The notes below the pieces were generated by a model. The model did no database searches and was not told the origin of the DNA. It saw only the letters and a program-made list of their open reading frames with translations. From NCBI RefSeq assembly GCF_000255455.1, contig NZ_JH621257.1, positions 1 to 64,000 of the forward strand: DNA of 64,000 nt, in the 5' to 3' direction. Made by a program: the position numbers and the translations under genes. The DNA is from Aquimarina agarilytica ZC1 (GTDB lineage: Bacteria > Bacteroidota > Bacteroidia > Flavobacteriales > Flavobacteriaceae). Positions 8,152 to 17,393 of the stretch are shown in pieces; within the stretch, counting starts at the first letter, position 1; the number at the start of each line of letters is the position of its first letter.

Positions 8152-9939
8152 ATGCGTATTTTTTTTGCTTTTATTTTCTTTTTTGGGATACACTTGGGTT
8201 ATACTCAAAATATTCAAATTGCTCGTAATTATTACGAGCAAAGTAAGTTTGAAAAAGCTTTGGCTAGTTATGAAACTATCTACAGCAGAACACCATCAAA
8301 CTCACAAGCTGTCATTGGTTTAGCTAAGTGTTACCGCCAATTAAATCGTTCCAATGATGCAATAAGTCTTTTGAACAAAAACCATCAAAATAATCCCAAA
8401 CAATTAATTTATTTAGTGGAACTAGCAGTGACTCATAACCTAAATAGTCAAGCTGAAAAAACTGAAGCAACCTTTAATAAAATAATTACATTACTGCAAG
8501 ACAATCCTAGAAGTGGTAGCTACATTGGCAATGCTTTACAACAATACAATTTGCTAAAACCTGCTATTGCATGCTATAAAATAGCTATGGAACAAAATGC
8601 AAATTTTGTATATGATTTGGAAATTGGACGTATGTATGGGGAACTAGGCGATTTTGGAAATATGTTTTCGAGTTACTTAGATTACATTATAAAAAAGCCA
8701 AACTATATCGGTCTTATTAAACGTAGAATGGACGAGTTCATTTCTGAAGATCCGGAAAACGAGACCAATATCATTTTCAAGAAAACACTTCTTAAAAAAA
8801 ATCAAATAGAACCTGATATATTGTATAACGAACTATTGAGCTGGTTATTTGTACAGCAAAAGCAGTTTAGAAAAGCTTTTTTACAAGAAAAGGCGATCTA
8901 CAAAAAAACAGACGATGGCATACCTCAACTTATTAATTTAGCCTTTACTACTCGAAAGGCTAAAGCTTATGAAATTTCCAAAGAGATCCTAAATTTTGTT
9001 ATTGACAATACCGAAATTGAATCTTTCAAAGTAAATGCGCATAGGGAATTAATGCAAATTAGAACTGAAACTAGTTCGCCGATCAATTATGCTGGCATTA
9101 ACAAAAAATACTTGGATTTAATTGAGCTTTATGGAAATGGCCGATACAACATGGGGATTCTCCTTGATTATGCACGCTTTGTAGGCTTTAAACAAGATAA
9201 AAAAACAGAAGCTATTAGTTTTTTAAAAAAGCTACTAAAAAGAAATCTACCTAATATTCAAAAGGCCAAAACCGAAATTTTATTGGCGGATATTTTAGTA
9301 CTAAATGATAAATTCAACCAAGCTTTGGTACATTACACCAAGGCCGAAAAAAGAGTTAAAGGCGATCCTCTTGCGCAAGAAGCACGTTTTAAAATAGCTA
9401 AAGCAAGCTACTACAAAGGGGATTTTGATTGGGCCAAAACCCAACTTAACGTATTAAAATCGTCCACCACCCAACTTATTGCTAATGATGCCATGCAACT
9501 GGCTTTAGCTATTGAGGACAATACCAAAGAGGATGATTCCTTATCTATTGTTGCTTTAAAATTATATGCTAAAGGGGAATTATATACTTTTCAAGAACAA
9601 ACCCAAAAGGCTATTGACAGCTACCAACAAATTATAGATAAGCACAAAGGCAACGAAATTGAAGATGAAGCACTTTTTAAACAAGCAAACTTGTTTTTAA
9701 GCCTAAATGACACCGAAAAAGCTGCTGCTAATTTCGAAAAAATCATTCAATTCTTTCCAACTAGCCTACTAATCGATGACACCTATTTTATTTTAGCCAA
9801 CCTTTATGTTTCCTTAGAGAAAACCGCAGAAGCCAAAAACTTGTATGAAAAAATTATTTTTAATCATGCCGATAGTATTTATTACGTAGATGCTAGAAAA
9901 AAATACCGTAAATTAAGGGGTGATGATATTGTAAATTAA
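8152..9939 (+). CDS. TPR-repeat periplasmic or outer-membrane protein
   Basis: 595 residues. A signal peptide (MRIFFAFIFFFGIHLGYTQ) is followed by many tetratricopeptide-like helical pairs along the whole length, for example YEQSKFEKALASYETIY near residue 30 and FKQANLFLSLNDTEKAAANFEKII near the C-terminus. TPR proteins form scaffolds for protein binding; no catalytic domain is visible. A weak -7-like box (TATCTTAG) lies just upstream. A longer overlapping frame starting at 8102 lacks family features and is a shadow. The partner is unknown. Confidence 0.8.
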   Translation: MRIFFAFIFFFGIHLGYTQNIQIARNYYEQSKFEKALASYETIYSRTPSNSQAVIGLAKCYRQLNRSNDAISLLNKNHQNNPKQLIYLVELAVTHNLNSQAEKTEATFNKIITLLQDNPRSGSYIGNALQQYNLLKPAIACYKIAMEQNANFVYDLEIGRMYGELGDFGNMFSSYLDYIIKKPNYIGLIKRRMDEFISEDPENETNIIFKKTLLKKNQIEPDILYNELLSWLFVQQKQFRKAFLQEKAIYKKTDDGIPQLINLAFTTRKAKAYEISKEILNFVIDNTEIESFKVNAHRELMQIRTETSSPINYAGINKKYLDLIELYGNGRYNMGILLDYARFVGFKQDKKTEAISFLKKLLKRNLPNIQKAKTEILLADILVLNDKFNQALVHYTKAEKRVKGDPLAQEARFKIAKASYYKGDFDWAKTQLNVLKSSTTQLIANDAMQLALAIEDNTKEDDSLSIVALKLYAKGELYTFQEQTQKAIDSYQQIIDKHKGNEIEDEALFKQANLFLSLNDTEKAAANFEKIIQFFPTSLLIDDTYFILANLYVSLEKTAEAKNLYEKIIFNHADSIYYVDARKKYRKLRGDDIVN

Positions 9940-10005
9940 CCTTTATGTTCATTATTATTTTTTAATAATTGATTTATTATTGCTGGTTTTAACAAAAGTA
10001 ACTCC

Positions 10006-10707
10006 ATGAAAAAAATATACACTACAGCTGTTTTATTGGTGGTATTTTTTTCAATGCTCAACTGTAACAAAAAGCAACCTATTCCTAAAAAAAAGACCCC
10101 ACAAAGTGAACGCAAACCAACTCCTATAAACACTGCTCCTATAAAGGGTTTAACATTATTGACTGAAGCTACGGGAGATTTAACTAATGATGGAATTCCC
10201 GAAAAAATTAATGTGTATGATACTCAAAAGGAAACTGATTTTGGTACGGAAAGACTGATCCATATTTTAAAAAAAAATGACACTAAATGGGTCTTATGGA
10301 AAAAATCAATTGGTCCCATATTACCAAGTGCTCATGGAGGAATGCAGGGAGATCCATTTGAAGGTATTTCAATAGAACGAAATTGTATTGTAATTCATCA
10401 TTCTGGCGGGAGTCACCAAAAATGGAGTTATACCCATAGGTACCGTTATCAAAATAATGAATGGCAATTGATTGGTGCTACCACGCATTTTGGGGCTGCT
10501 TGTGATTATTTTGAAACTTATGATTATAATTTATCAACAGGCAACATTAATTACAGGAAAGAAATTGAAAATTGTGAAACAGCACATACTAAAATTGAAG
10601 AGCAACAATTCTATAAAAAATTAAAATCACTCCCCTTAATGGATGGGTTTTACCCTGGAAATAATGAATTAAAACTCCCTAATACTGACCTGCTTATTTT
10701 TTACTAA
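10006..10707 (+). CDS. Hypothetical lipoprotein
   Basis: 233 residues. MKKIYTTAVLLVVFFSMLNCNK is a lipoprotein signal with lipobox LNC. A lysine/proline-rich linker (about 24-45) precedes a globular domain that begins GDLTNDGIPEKINVYDT, a calcium-loop-like D-x-N-x-DG pattern seen in FG-GAP/VCBS-type repeats. The rest is beta-rich (HSGGSHQKWSYTHRYRYQ). I do not recognise a named family. It follows the TPR gene by 66 bases and precedes a palindromic repeat; the next gene is convergent. Confidence 0.6.
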   Translation: MKKIYTTAVLLVVFFSMLNCNKKQPIPKKKTPQSERKPTPINTAPIKGLTLLTEATGDLTNDGIPEKINVYDTQKETDFGTERLIHILKKNDTKWVLWKKSIGPILPSAHGGMQGDPFEGISIERNCIVIHHSGGSHQKWSYTHRYRYQNNEWQLIGATTHFGAACDYFETYDYNLSTGNINYRKEIENCETAHTKIEEQQFYKKLKSLPLMDGFYPGNNELKLPNTDLLIFY

Positions 10708-10718
10708 TGAAGTCCTTT

Positions 10719-10888
10719 AACCCAAATTATGCATTAAAAAATCTATTACGTCTGCGATCTACTTCAAATACTATCGTAAACTGTATTTTTTAATTTAACC
10801 ATAACGGTGCTATGCTGAAATTAAGAAAACACTAGTATTTATTGTATATCTCAGCCTCATGACAAAGTTTCAATGCATAATTCGGGTT
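10719..10888. repeat. Palindromic intergenic element, copy B
   Basis: A 170-base element. Its outer arm AACCCAAATTATGCATT (from 10719) pairs with the end AATGCATAATTCGGGTT, which finishes at the stop codon of the BamA-like gene (10888-10890). The centre holds CTGTATTTTTTAATTTAACCAT and GAAATTAAGAAAACACTAGTAT. Both stretches occur almost unchanged in copy C (12238-12403). It fills the whole space between two convergent genes and may serve as a bidirectional terminator or RNA stabiliser. Confidence 0.75.
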
Positions 10889-12153
10889 TAAAAATATTGT
10901 CCTATTCCAAAAACAAAACCATTAGTTGCATCTTTGGAAACGCCATAACCATAATCAATTCTGAACGTCGCATTAAATATTTTTTTATGAATAAATCGAA
11001 GCCCTAGCCCTGGGTATATCCTAAAATTATCTGGATCGGAAAAATCACTAAAGTCTCCTTTAGGGTTACGCCAACTACCTGCATCAATAAAGGCATTACT
11101 TTGTAAAATAAACCAATCTTTTTCATACAACGTATGTCGGTACTCTGTATTTAATACGATAACTCCGGTTCCCCTATCAATAGTATTCCCTACTCCTCGT
11201 ACATTAATATTGTTATCAACCGCAAAGGGAGCAAACGGCGAATCATCATTTGTTGCTAAGCCCATACGTAACCTGGAGGCCCAATTCCCCTTTCTATTCA
11301 CTCTACGGTAATAAAAAAAGTCATTCCACCCAATAATAAAACTAGGCAGCACACCTTCGGTACTTTTTACATATTGGAAATTTAATAAACTTTTAAAACC
11401 CGATACATATTGAAAATTATAAGTTAAGTTATTGTATTCATAAATAAATTTATATAGTAACTTATCTACGTTAAAATCTGTAGGCACATTGGAATCTGTT
11501 GCGCCATTTAGGTACAAATAATCTTCGTTAAAATAGTTCGCTCCTACCTCGACACGATTAAAAAAATTAAATTGATACAAGCCTAATAATTCATATGAGG
11601 TATTATTGTATTTATATTCCGCTGTTCCGTTATTTAAAAAAACAGGTTCCTGAGTAGTCAAATTACTGTAATTAAAAGATAGTCCTAGCTTAGTACTAAA
11701 TAAAAATGGAGCTCTAAAACTAGCTCCGAAAGAATCAAAAACATCACGTTGGTACCATCCTCCTGTAGTAATATTTTTACCTAATAAATTAAACTCAAAC
11801 AAACTTACTCTAAAAGCAAATTCATCTTCATCGGTAGTATACACATTAGCTCCAGGTATTAGTGTAAAATTTTCAACAATAGTAAAAAATATATTGTACC
11901 CTCCTTCATGTTTTTCTATTTTGTATTGCGCATCAGCTATTGCGGGCAAGCGTATTAAACGTTTCTTATCTTGTGCTACCTCTGCTTCATTAAACTCACT
12001 ACCTACATTAGTATGAATCACTTTTAACAAAGCTGATGTCTTTGTTTTTTTGTTACCAATAAAGTCTATTCCTGTTACTACACTTGTCTGTCCTTGCAGC
12101 AAAAAGCAAAACAACAAAAAACAACATATCGATAACCGCTCTCTCATACACAT
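10888..12153 (-). CDS. BamA/TamA-like outer-membrane protein (POTRA plus barrel)
   Basis: The reading frame is open from a GTG at 12195, but residues before the ATG at 12153 (or the second ATG at 12147, MRERLSICCFLLFCFLLQGQ) do not fit a signal peptide, so I start it at 12153 (about 421 residues). After the signal, one POTRA-like domain (about 20-100: VTGIDFIGNKKTKTSALLKV) precedes a 16-strand-type barrel of the Omp85 surface-antigen family, with repeated aromatic strands and a C-terminal FGIGQYF. This short one-POTRA form may secrete or insert a few client proteins rather than act as the essential BamA. It ends exactly at the palindromic element B and is followed upstream by copy C. Confidence 0.75.
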   Translation of the reverse strand: MCMRERLSICCFLLFCFLLQGQTSVVTGIDFIGNKKTKTSALLKVIHTNVGSEFNEAEVAQDKKRLIRLPAIADAQYKIEKHEGGYNIFFTIVENFTLIPGANVYTTDEDEFAFRVSLFEFNLLGKNITTGGWYQRDVFDSFGASFRAPFLFSTKLGLSFNYSNLTTQEPVFLNNGTAEYKYNNTSYELLGLYQFNFFNRVEVGANYFNEDYLYLNGATDSNVPTDFNVDKLLYKFIYEYNNLTYNFQYVSGFKSLLNFQYVKSTEGVLPSFIIGWNDFFYYRRVNRKGNWASRLRMGLATNDDSPFAPFAVDNNINVRGVGNTIDRGTGVIVLNTEYRHTLYEKDWFILQSNAFIDAGSWRNPKGDFSDFSDPDNFRIYPGLGLRFIHKKIFNATFRIDYGYGVSKDATNGFVFGIGQYF

Positions 12154-12210
12154 ATACTCGTTTTTATTTGCAATAGTAAACAAAAACAATTTCACACTAA
12201 ATAACTAAAA

Positions 12211-12411
12211 GCCATTTCAACAACTACAAAGTATATAAACCCAAATTATACATTAAAAAATCTATTCCGTCTGTAATATACAATGAATACTAACGTTAAC
12301 TGTATTTTTTAATTTAACCATGGCGGTGCTAAAATTAAGAAAACACTAGTATCCATTTGTATATTACAGACTCATAACGAAGCTCTAACGCATAATCCGG
12401 GTTGAAATGGC
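12211..12411. repeat. Palindromic intergenic element, copy C
   Basis: The outermost arms GCCATTTCAAC (12211-12221) and GTTGAAATGGC (12401-12411) are perfectly inverted. Inside, AACCCAAATTATACATTA (from 12238) pairs with TAACGCATAATCCGGGTT (to 12403), and GTCTGTAATATACAA pairs with TTGTATATTACAGAC. The centre matches copy B. Differences between the two arms are mostly A/G or C/T transitions, which would form G-U pairs in RNA read from the minus strand. It lies 32 bases after the stop codon of the barrel gene. Confidence 0.75.
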
Positions 12412-12442
12412 TTTACTTTTACTAAACTTAAAATCTATTTTT

Positions 12443-13402
12443 TTAAAATAAGGCTCTTAATCCCAAACTAAATGTTTGACCTAATCCTTGAAAACTTTCA
12501 CCACGTACAAATTTACCGTACGATGCCTCTAAATTAACAACTCTGGTTACTTGGTATTTGGCACCAAAACCTAGCTGCGTCCCATTTTGTGAAAAATTTT
12601 CTCCTCCAGCAGATTGAGGGTTATCAATCCCTATTAAAAAGGCTTGTTGAGCATTTATAAATACTGTTGATTTTGACGATGGAAAATAACTTAAAAAAGC
12701 ACTAATAGGCAGAAACAAACTATCTCCTGCAAATCTTTCTGATGAATTTTTATCATTTGCTACATTTTCTCTGTTATCTCCAAAATTAAATTTAAAATCT
12801 ATCTCGGTAAATAACTGCCACTTATTAGCTCCAAAAGTTCGGTCATAAAAAAACTTTGTATCCCAAGCAAAACTACGTTGATCTAAAAACGAATCAACTC
12901 CATCATCAGCAGCGGCATCTGCCTTATCTTCAAAAACAGGAATAAAAAATGAACTTGTAAATGAAAAATTTCCAATATTTTTAAAAGGCTGCACTCTTAT
13001 TGATGGCGCAATAGTTGACAAACCAGATCTTCTATCATTTCTATTATCCTCAAAACTGAATACATCTAGTGGTGATTGCCCATTAAGGGCATTTGATCGT
13101 ACCTGAAAAATAAAACCTACGTTTATTCTAGATGTATTACTTATACCTGTAAAAATTTCAGTGGTATTTGTAAAAAAAGTTTGCCTTGTAATATCTACTT
13201 TTTCAGAACCTGCATCAGTTTGCTCAGTTTGGGTGTAAATACTGTTAAAAAACTTAATATCCCATTGTCCTTTCTTTAATAACTTTGATGGAGTAAAAGT
13301 TTGTATGTTGGAACCTGATTGTTCCTCTTCTTCTTGCGCTGTTACTGCCGCAGACATAAAGGCAATACTTACCACTGCCAGCATTTTTTGTGTTAGCTTC
13401 AT
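12443..13402 (-). CDS. Outer-membrane beta-barrel protein
   Basis: 319 residues with a signal peptide (MKLTQKMLAVVSIAFMSAAVTAQ), an acidic/serine-rich stretch (EEEEQSGSN), then many amphipathic strands ending in FSLGLRALF. The conserved start TFTPSKLLKKGQWDIKFFNS is seen in uncharacterised Bacteroidota barrel proteins. Function is unknown; a porin-like or structural role is possible. It is bracketed by palindromic elements (copy C downstream, hairpin D upstream) and shares its strand with the DUF547 gene 91 bases upstream and the BamA-like gene downstream. Confidence 0.65.
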   Translation of the reverse strand: MKLTQKMLAVVSIAFMSAAVTAQEEEEQSGSNIQTFTPSKLLKKGQWDIKFFNSIYTQTEQTDAGSEKVDITRQTFFTNTTEIFTGISNTSRINVGFIFQVRSNALNGQSPLDVFSFEDNRNDRRSGLSTIAPSIRVQPFKNIGNFSFTSSFFIPVFEDKADAAADDGVDSFLDQRSFAWDTKFFYDRTFGANKWQLFTEIDFKFNFGDNRENVANDKNSSERFAGDSLFLPISAFLSYFPSSKSTVFINAQQAFLIGIDNPQSAGGENFSQNGTQLGFGAKYQVTRVVNLEASYGKFVRGESFQGLGQTFSLGLRALF

Positions 13403-13438
13403 AATCTAGTTTTATTTATAATATTTTGGGGTTTAATT

Positions 13439-13490
13439 CGAATTAGGCATTAAAAATCTATTCCGTATCGAAGTTTTAATGCCTATTTCG
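13439..13490. repeat. Short palindromic element, copy D (arms only)
   Basis: CGAATTAGGCATTAAAA (13439-13455) is inverted with one mismatch as TTTTAATGCCTATTTCG (13474-13490), around a loop ATCTATTCCGTATCGAAG. The loop sequence recurs in copies A and C (AATCTATTCCG). It begins 3 bases after the DUF547 stop codon. It looks like the same element without its centre. Confidence 0.65.
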
Positions 13491-13493
13491 AGC

Positions 13494-14201
13494 TTAAGCT
13501 TTATTCAAAGACCAATCGTAGGTATAAAATGAAAGTTTAGATCCTTCTGGTAATTTTGTTGTTCTGTATGTATTGATAAACTTAAATACACCACCTGCCG
13601 ATTTAAAATCCTTGTCATACCACTCAAAAATTTGAGAGATCTTCGTTTTTTTACCATCAACTCTAATAAAATTAGGGTCATTTAACGCTAATTTAGTTTG
13701 CGTTGTCAACTGAGTATCTAAGGTGCTTGGCTTGTACGCTTTTGCTATTATTGGAGGACAACCTAAACCTGCGCAAACTAATACAAAATGAAAGCGCGCT
13801 TCATTAGGAAAAGCTTTAAACAATATGCCTTTTTCTATTCCATTAAGACTTACTTTTTTTCCCGCAATAGTGTAATTTAAATTATCGAAAAAACCGCCTA
13901 TATTTGTTGGGGATTTTGTAGGATACTTATCAACGATTCCTTTTATAACCGATAAATTATAAGCGTTTATGTAAAATGCCTGAAAGTCTTTCGTATTCGA
14001 CTTTGACACTTTGGCTACCGCCATCATATCAATAAGTTCATTTAATGATGAGCTATCTGCTTTTATTTTGTCATAATGTACACGTCCGTTGGACACATAG
14101 GTTTTAAAAAATGCATCTGCCTTTTCAAAAAATGAAGTATTTCCTTGTGCTATCCCTAATTGAGCAATAAATAACGTGATTAATATAAGTATCTTTTTCA
14201 T
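13494..14201 (-). CDS. DUF547-domain secreted protein
   Basis: 235 residues, signal peptide MKKILILITLFIAQLGIAQ. The DUF547 landmarks are present: AFYINAYNLSVIKGIVDKYP (about 80-100), then RFHFVLVCAGLGCPPI (about 136-151), the conserved cysteine loop, then IFEWYDKDF. DUF547 is related to papain-like folds, but its activity in bacteria is not established. The gene is first of a three-gene minus-strand run (DUF547, barrel, BamA-like), each followed by a palindromic element. Confidence 0.85.
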   Translation of the reverse strand: MKKILILITLFIAQLGIAQGNTSFFEKADAFFKTYVSNGRVHYDKIKADSSSLNELIDMMAVAKVSKSNTKDFQAFYINAYNLSVIKGIVDKYPTKSPTNIGGFFDNLNYTIAGKKVSLNGIEKGILFKAFPNEARFHFVLVCAGLGCPPIIAKAYKPSTLDTQLTTQTKLALNDPNFIRVDGKKTKISQIFEWYDKDFKSAGGVFKFINTYRTTKLPEGSKLSFYTYDWSLNKA

Positions 14202-14390
14202 TGTGTTTTTTTAATATTGAAAATTTATTTTCACCCCATTTAGTTCGAATTGCATCTATTTAACTTACACGTCATTTTATTATTTCGTAAAAATACCATT
14301 AAACATTAGCTGTTTTTTTCTTCAAAGTTTATTCTAGAACCTCTTTTTTAATAGAAACTATTCTTTACTGTTTCCCTATACACAATTGCT

Positions 14391-14398
14391 TACCTTTG
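14391..14398 (+). promoter_or_regulatory. -7 promoter box TACCTTTG
   Basis: A perfect match to the Bacteroidota -7 consensus TAnnTTTG, 17 bases before the ATG at 14416. It lies inside an upstream extension of the frame that starts at 14386, so translation must start at 14416. Confidence 0.65.
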
Positions 14399-14415
14399 CA
14401 ACAAAATCAAGCTTT

Positions 14416-14724
14416 ATGTATATTTTTAATATCACCACTAATATTTCCGAAGAAATTGAAAAAGAATGGATTGCGTGGATGAATGATACTTTTATTCCTG
14501 CAATGCTTGCTACAAAAAAATTTAGCAAAGCACTCATGACTCAAGTTGAAGTTGAAGAAGAAATGGGCGGTATTACCTACAGCACTCAGTATTTTACCGA
14601 TAGTAAAACGACATTAGATACTTTTTTTAAAGAAGATCAATCCAATATACTTCAAAAACACACAAAATTTAGAGGGCAATATGTTGATTTTAATACTACA
14701 CTAAAAGTGATAATTGAACACTAA
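14416..14724 (+). CDS. DUF4286-family protein
   Basis: 102 residues. It begins [22 protein letters not shown] and continues with a ferredoxin-like beta-alpha pattern, as in DUF4286 (dabb-like small proteins). Residues [10 protein letters not shown] and [17 protein letters not shown] are typical. The upstream in-frame ATG at 14386 is rejected because a promoter box lies between the two. The stop codon shares one base with the rsmA start (TAATG), so the two are translationally coupled. Function is unknown. Confidence 0.8.
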   Translation: MYIFNITTNISEEIEKEWIAWMNDTFIPAMLATKKFSKALMTQVEVEEEMGGITYSTQYFTDSKTTLDTFFKEDQSNILQKHTKFRGQYVDFNTTLKVIIEH

Positions 14725-15584
14725 TGGAACGACGACCAAAAAAGAAAAAAAAGTACCATAAAGATGATTTTAAAACGGCCACTACTTCGCCCGTAAAGGC
14801 AAAAAAACATTTAGGTCAACACTTTTTAACCGATGAGTCCGTTGCCCAACGTATCGGTGAAACACTTACAAACAATGGGTATGACAATGTTGTCGAAATT
14901 GGTCCTGGAACAGGTGTTTTAACTAAATACATATTAAAAAATGCGATCCATTTAATTGCCATGGATTTGGATACCGAATCTATTGCTTATTTAAATGAAA
15001 ATTTTAGTATTGAGCATGCATCTAAAATTAATAAAACGGCTTCATTCAAAGTAATTGAAGCTGATTTTTTAAAGTTTGATTTAGCCAGTCTTTTTAACGG
15101 AGCTCCCTTTGCTATTACTGGTAACTTCCCATACAATATATCATCACAAATTGTTTTTAAAGCCATTGAATTCCGTCATTTAGTTCCCGAATTTACAGGA
15201 ATGTTTCAAAAAGAAGTTGCTCAGCGTATTTGTGAAAAGGAAGGCAGTAAAGCTTACGGAATTCTATCCGTACTTACGCAAGCCTATTATAATGCTGAGT
15301 ATTTATTTACGGTTGGACCTGAAGTTTTTAATCCTCCTCCTAAAGTAGACAGTGGTGTATTGCGTTTAACTCGAAAAGAAGACTACGATCTACCTTGTGA
15401 CGAAAAATTATTTAAAGCCGTTGTCAAACAAGCTTTTAATCAACGTAGAAAAACCTTGAGAAATAGTTTGAAATCTTTTGAAATACCCGAAGAAAAAACA
15501 GAAAACAATATATTACAAAATAGACCAGAACAACTATCCGTTGCCGACTTCATTAAACTCACGCAACTCATTGAACGTATTTGA
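14724..15584 (+). CDS. rsmA: 16S rRNA (adenine1518/1519-N6)-dimethyltransferase
   Basis: 286 residues, family length plus a lysine-rich N-terminal tail. RsmA (KsgA) dimethylates two adjacent adenines in helix 45 of 16S rRNA using S-adenosylmethionine, late in 30S assembly. Visible motifs are [14 protein letters not shown]-binding [12 protein letters not shown], and catalytic [11 protein letters not shown] (N-F-P-Y in place of N-L-P-Y). The C-terminal [13 protein letters not shown] helical domain is also typical. Starts at the ATG overlapping the DUF4286 stop. Confidence 0.97.
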   Translation: MERRPKKKKKYHKDDFKTATTSPVKAKKHLGQHFLTDESVAQRIGETLTNNGYDNVVEIGPGTGVLTKYILKNAIHLIAMDLDTESIAYLNENFSIEHASKINKTASFKVIEADFLKFDLASLFNGAPFAITGNFPYNISSQIVFKAIEFRHLVPEFTGMFQKEVAQRICEKEGSKAYGILSVLTQAYYNAEYLFTVGPEVFNPPPKVDSGVLRLTRKEDYDLPCDEKLFKAVVKQAFNQRRKTLRNSLKSFEIPEEKTENNILQNRPEQLSVADFIKLTQLIERI

Positions 15585-15608
15585 CGTATTTGATTGCACT
15601 AAATACTA

Positions 15609-15764
15609 GTGAAACTTAGTAATAGAAATTATAAAAAAAGCAGCATCACTAAGTTTGGCAGCCACCGTTACATTTGGTACAAAAGTGATAAACGTAAAAC
15701 TAAATTATTAGTTGCATTGGGAGTTACCGATTTTAAAGCGGATATACTTGCATTAAATCCCTGA
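15609..15764 (+). other. Possible small ORF or gene remnant between rsmA and mgtE
   Basis: The gap 15585-16043 holds a 51-codon frame that starts with GTG at 15609 and ends with TGA at 15762-15764. It begins VKLSNRNYKK, is lysine/arginine rich, and has the segment KLLVALGVTDFKADILALNP. I do not recognise it. AAACTTAGT (15612-15620) and ACTAAGTTT (15648-15656) form an inverted repeat at its start. It could be a small basic protein, a decayed gene, or chance. The rest of the gap is AT-rich apart from the mgtE promoter box. Confidence 0.25.
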
Positions 15765-16003
15765 GCGTTTTCAAAAGTGGTTTGCTCTAGTGATTTGTTC
15801 CTTTATTTTCTGTTTTTCATTAAGTTTAACTATTTTAACAAACTGATTAACATATACATAAAACCAAAACTCTTCTCAAAAACAAGCACTTAAAATGACT
15901 AGAATATTAATTTGCCTACACGAACTCAAAAAATTGAATCCAATATACCCCAATAATCAAATTTTTAAGAATGAAAAAACCTTTACACTTTAGCATAAGT
16001 AAG

Positions 16004-16011
16004 TATCTTTG
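16004..16011 (+). promoter_or_regulatory. -7 promoter box TATCTTTG for mgtE
   Basis: Perfect TAnnTTTG match, 32 bases before the mgtE ATG. The expected -33 TTTG is not clear; CTTTAC near 15981 is the nearest candidate. Confidence 0.6.
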
Positions 16012-16043
16012 CTAACAGTTTTACACCCCAAAAATCGCGCGTT

Positions 16044-17393
16044 ATGGCTTTTGAATTAACGAAAGAACTTACTGACGAAATTAAAGACCTCATTACCAGT
16101 AAAAATGAGTCGCGATTAAGAAATACATACAATGATTTCCATTTTGCAGATTTAGCAGAAATCCTAGAAGCCTTAAACATTGATGAAGCCACTTATTTAA
16201 TCAAGGTTTTAGATACCGAAAAAACTTCGGAGGCCTTAATGGAAGTAGAAGAGGATTTTAGAGAAGATATTTTAAAAAAATTATCTGCTAAGGAAATCGC
16301 TGAAGAACTGGATGAGTTGGATACGGATGATGCCGCCGATATAATTAACGAACTCCCCGTTGATCGAATTGAAAATGTAATTGCTGAAATTGAAGATGAG
16401 GATCATGCCGAAAATATTGTAGACCTACTTCGATATGAAGATGATACTGCTGGGGGGCTTATGGCCAAAGAGCTTGTTAAAGTAAATGAAAACTGGTCGG
16501 TCACACAATGTTTAAATGAAATTCGCTTACAAGCAGAAAATGTGACTCGTGTGCATTCCATTTATGTGGTTGACAATTCGGATAAACTTAAAGGGCGTCT
16601 CTCATTAAAAGATTTAATGGTTGCCCCGGCAAATTTTAACATATCGCAAGTATATATTCCTAAAGTAGACTTTGTTTCGGTTACCACCGAAGATGAAGAA
16701 GTTGCTCGAATAATGCAAAAATATGATTTAGAAGCCATTCCTGTTATTGACGAAATAGGAAGACTTATTGGACGTATTACCATTGATGACATTGTTGATT
16801 TTATTAAAGATGAAGCAGAAAAAGATTACCAATTAGCTGCGGGTATTTCAAGTGATGTAGAAGCTGATGATAATATTTTTGATCTTACCAAAGCCCGTTT
16901 ACCATGGTTAGTATTAGGCTTATTTGGTGGTTTGGGAAGTGTTTATATAATGAAAGGCTTTGAAAATGCCTTAGAAAATTTCCCAATACTCTTCTTTTTT
17001 ACGCCACTAATTGCTGCAATGGCAGGAAATGTAGGTGTACAATCAAGTGCCATCATTGTACAAGGTTTAGCTAATGACAATGTAAAAGGAAGCTTATGGG
17101 ATCGATTAATAAAAGAGGTGAGTTTAAGCCTTATTAACGGTATAGCCCTAGGTCTATTAGTTATTTTATTTGGTTTTATTGTTGGGCAAGAATCTTTGGT
17201 TAGTTTCACTATAGCCATATCTATGCTCTCTGTTATTATAATCGCCTCATTGATAGGCACATTTGTCCCCATTATTTTAGACAAAAAGGGCATCGATCCT
17301 GCCATTGCTACCGGACCTTTTATTACCACAAGCAATGATATTTTTGGAATATTCTTATTCTTTTATATTTCTAAAGTTATTTTAGGCTTTTAA
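16044..17393 (+). CDS. mgtE: Magnesium transporter MgtE
   Basis: 449 residues, normal length. Inner-membrane Mg2+ channel gated by cytosolic Mg2+. Order: N-terminal acidic helical domain (about 1-130, LDELDTDDAADIINELP), two CBS domains (about 140-260), a plug helix, then five membrane helices (about 285-449). The pore signature appears as AGNVGVQSSAIIVQG, and the last helix region carries ATGPFITTSNDIFGIFLFF. It has its own promoter box and is a single-gene unit. Confidence 0.95.
   Translation: MAFELTKELTDEIKDLITSKNESRLRNTYNDFHFADLAEILEALNIDEATYLIKVLDTEKTSEALMEVEEDFREDILKKLSAKEIAEELDELDTDDAADIINELPVDRIENVIAEIEDEDHAENIVDLLRYEDDTAGGLMAKELVKVNENWSVTQCLNEIRLQAENVTRVHSIYVVDNSDKLKGRLSLKDLMVAPANFNISQVYIPKVDFVSVTTEDEEVARIMQKYDLEAIPVIDEIGRLIGRITIDDIVDFIKDEAEKDYQLAAGISSDVEADDNIFDLTKARLPWLVLGLFGGLGSVYIMKGFENALENFPILFFFTPLIAAMAGNVGVQSSAIIVQGLANDNVKGSLWDRLIKEVSLSLINGIALGLLVILFGFIVGQESLVSFTIAISMLSVIIIASLIGTFVPIILDKKGIDPAIATGPFITTSNDIFGIFLFFYISKVILGF

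Noticed and set aside
8102-8323. 73-codon plus-strand frame at the start of the TPR gene
   Set aside because: It is out of frame with the TPR protein, whose signal peptide and repeats explain the DNA, and shows no family features.
9936-10133. Minus-strand frame over the start of the 233-residue lipoprotein
   Set aside because: The plus-strand gene has a lipobox signal and a continuing domain; the antisense frame is a shadow.
10719-12411. Composite transposon: two similar palindromic elements flanking the BamA-like gene
   Set aside because: There is no transposase or target-site duplication, the same element occurs behind other genes, and the flanked gene is of a normal envelope family.
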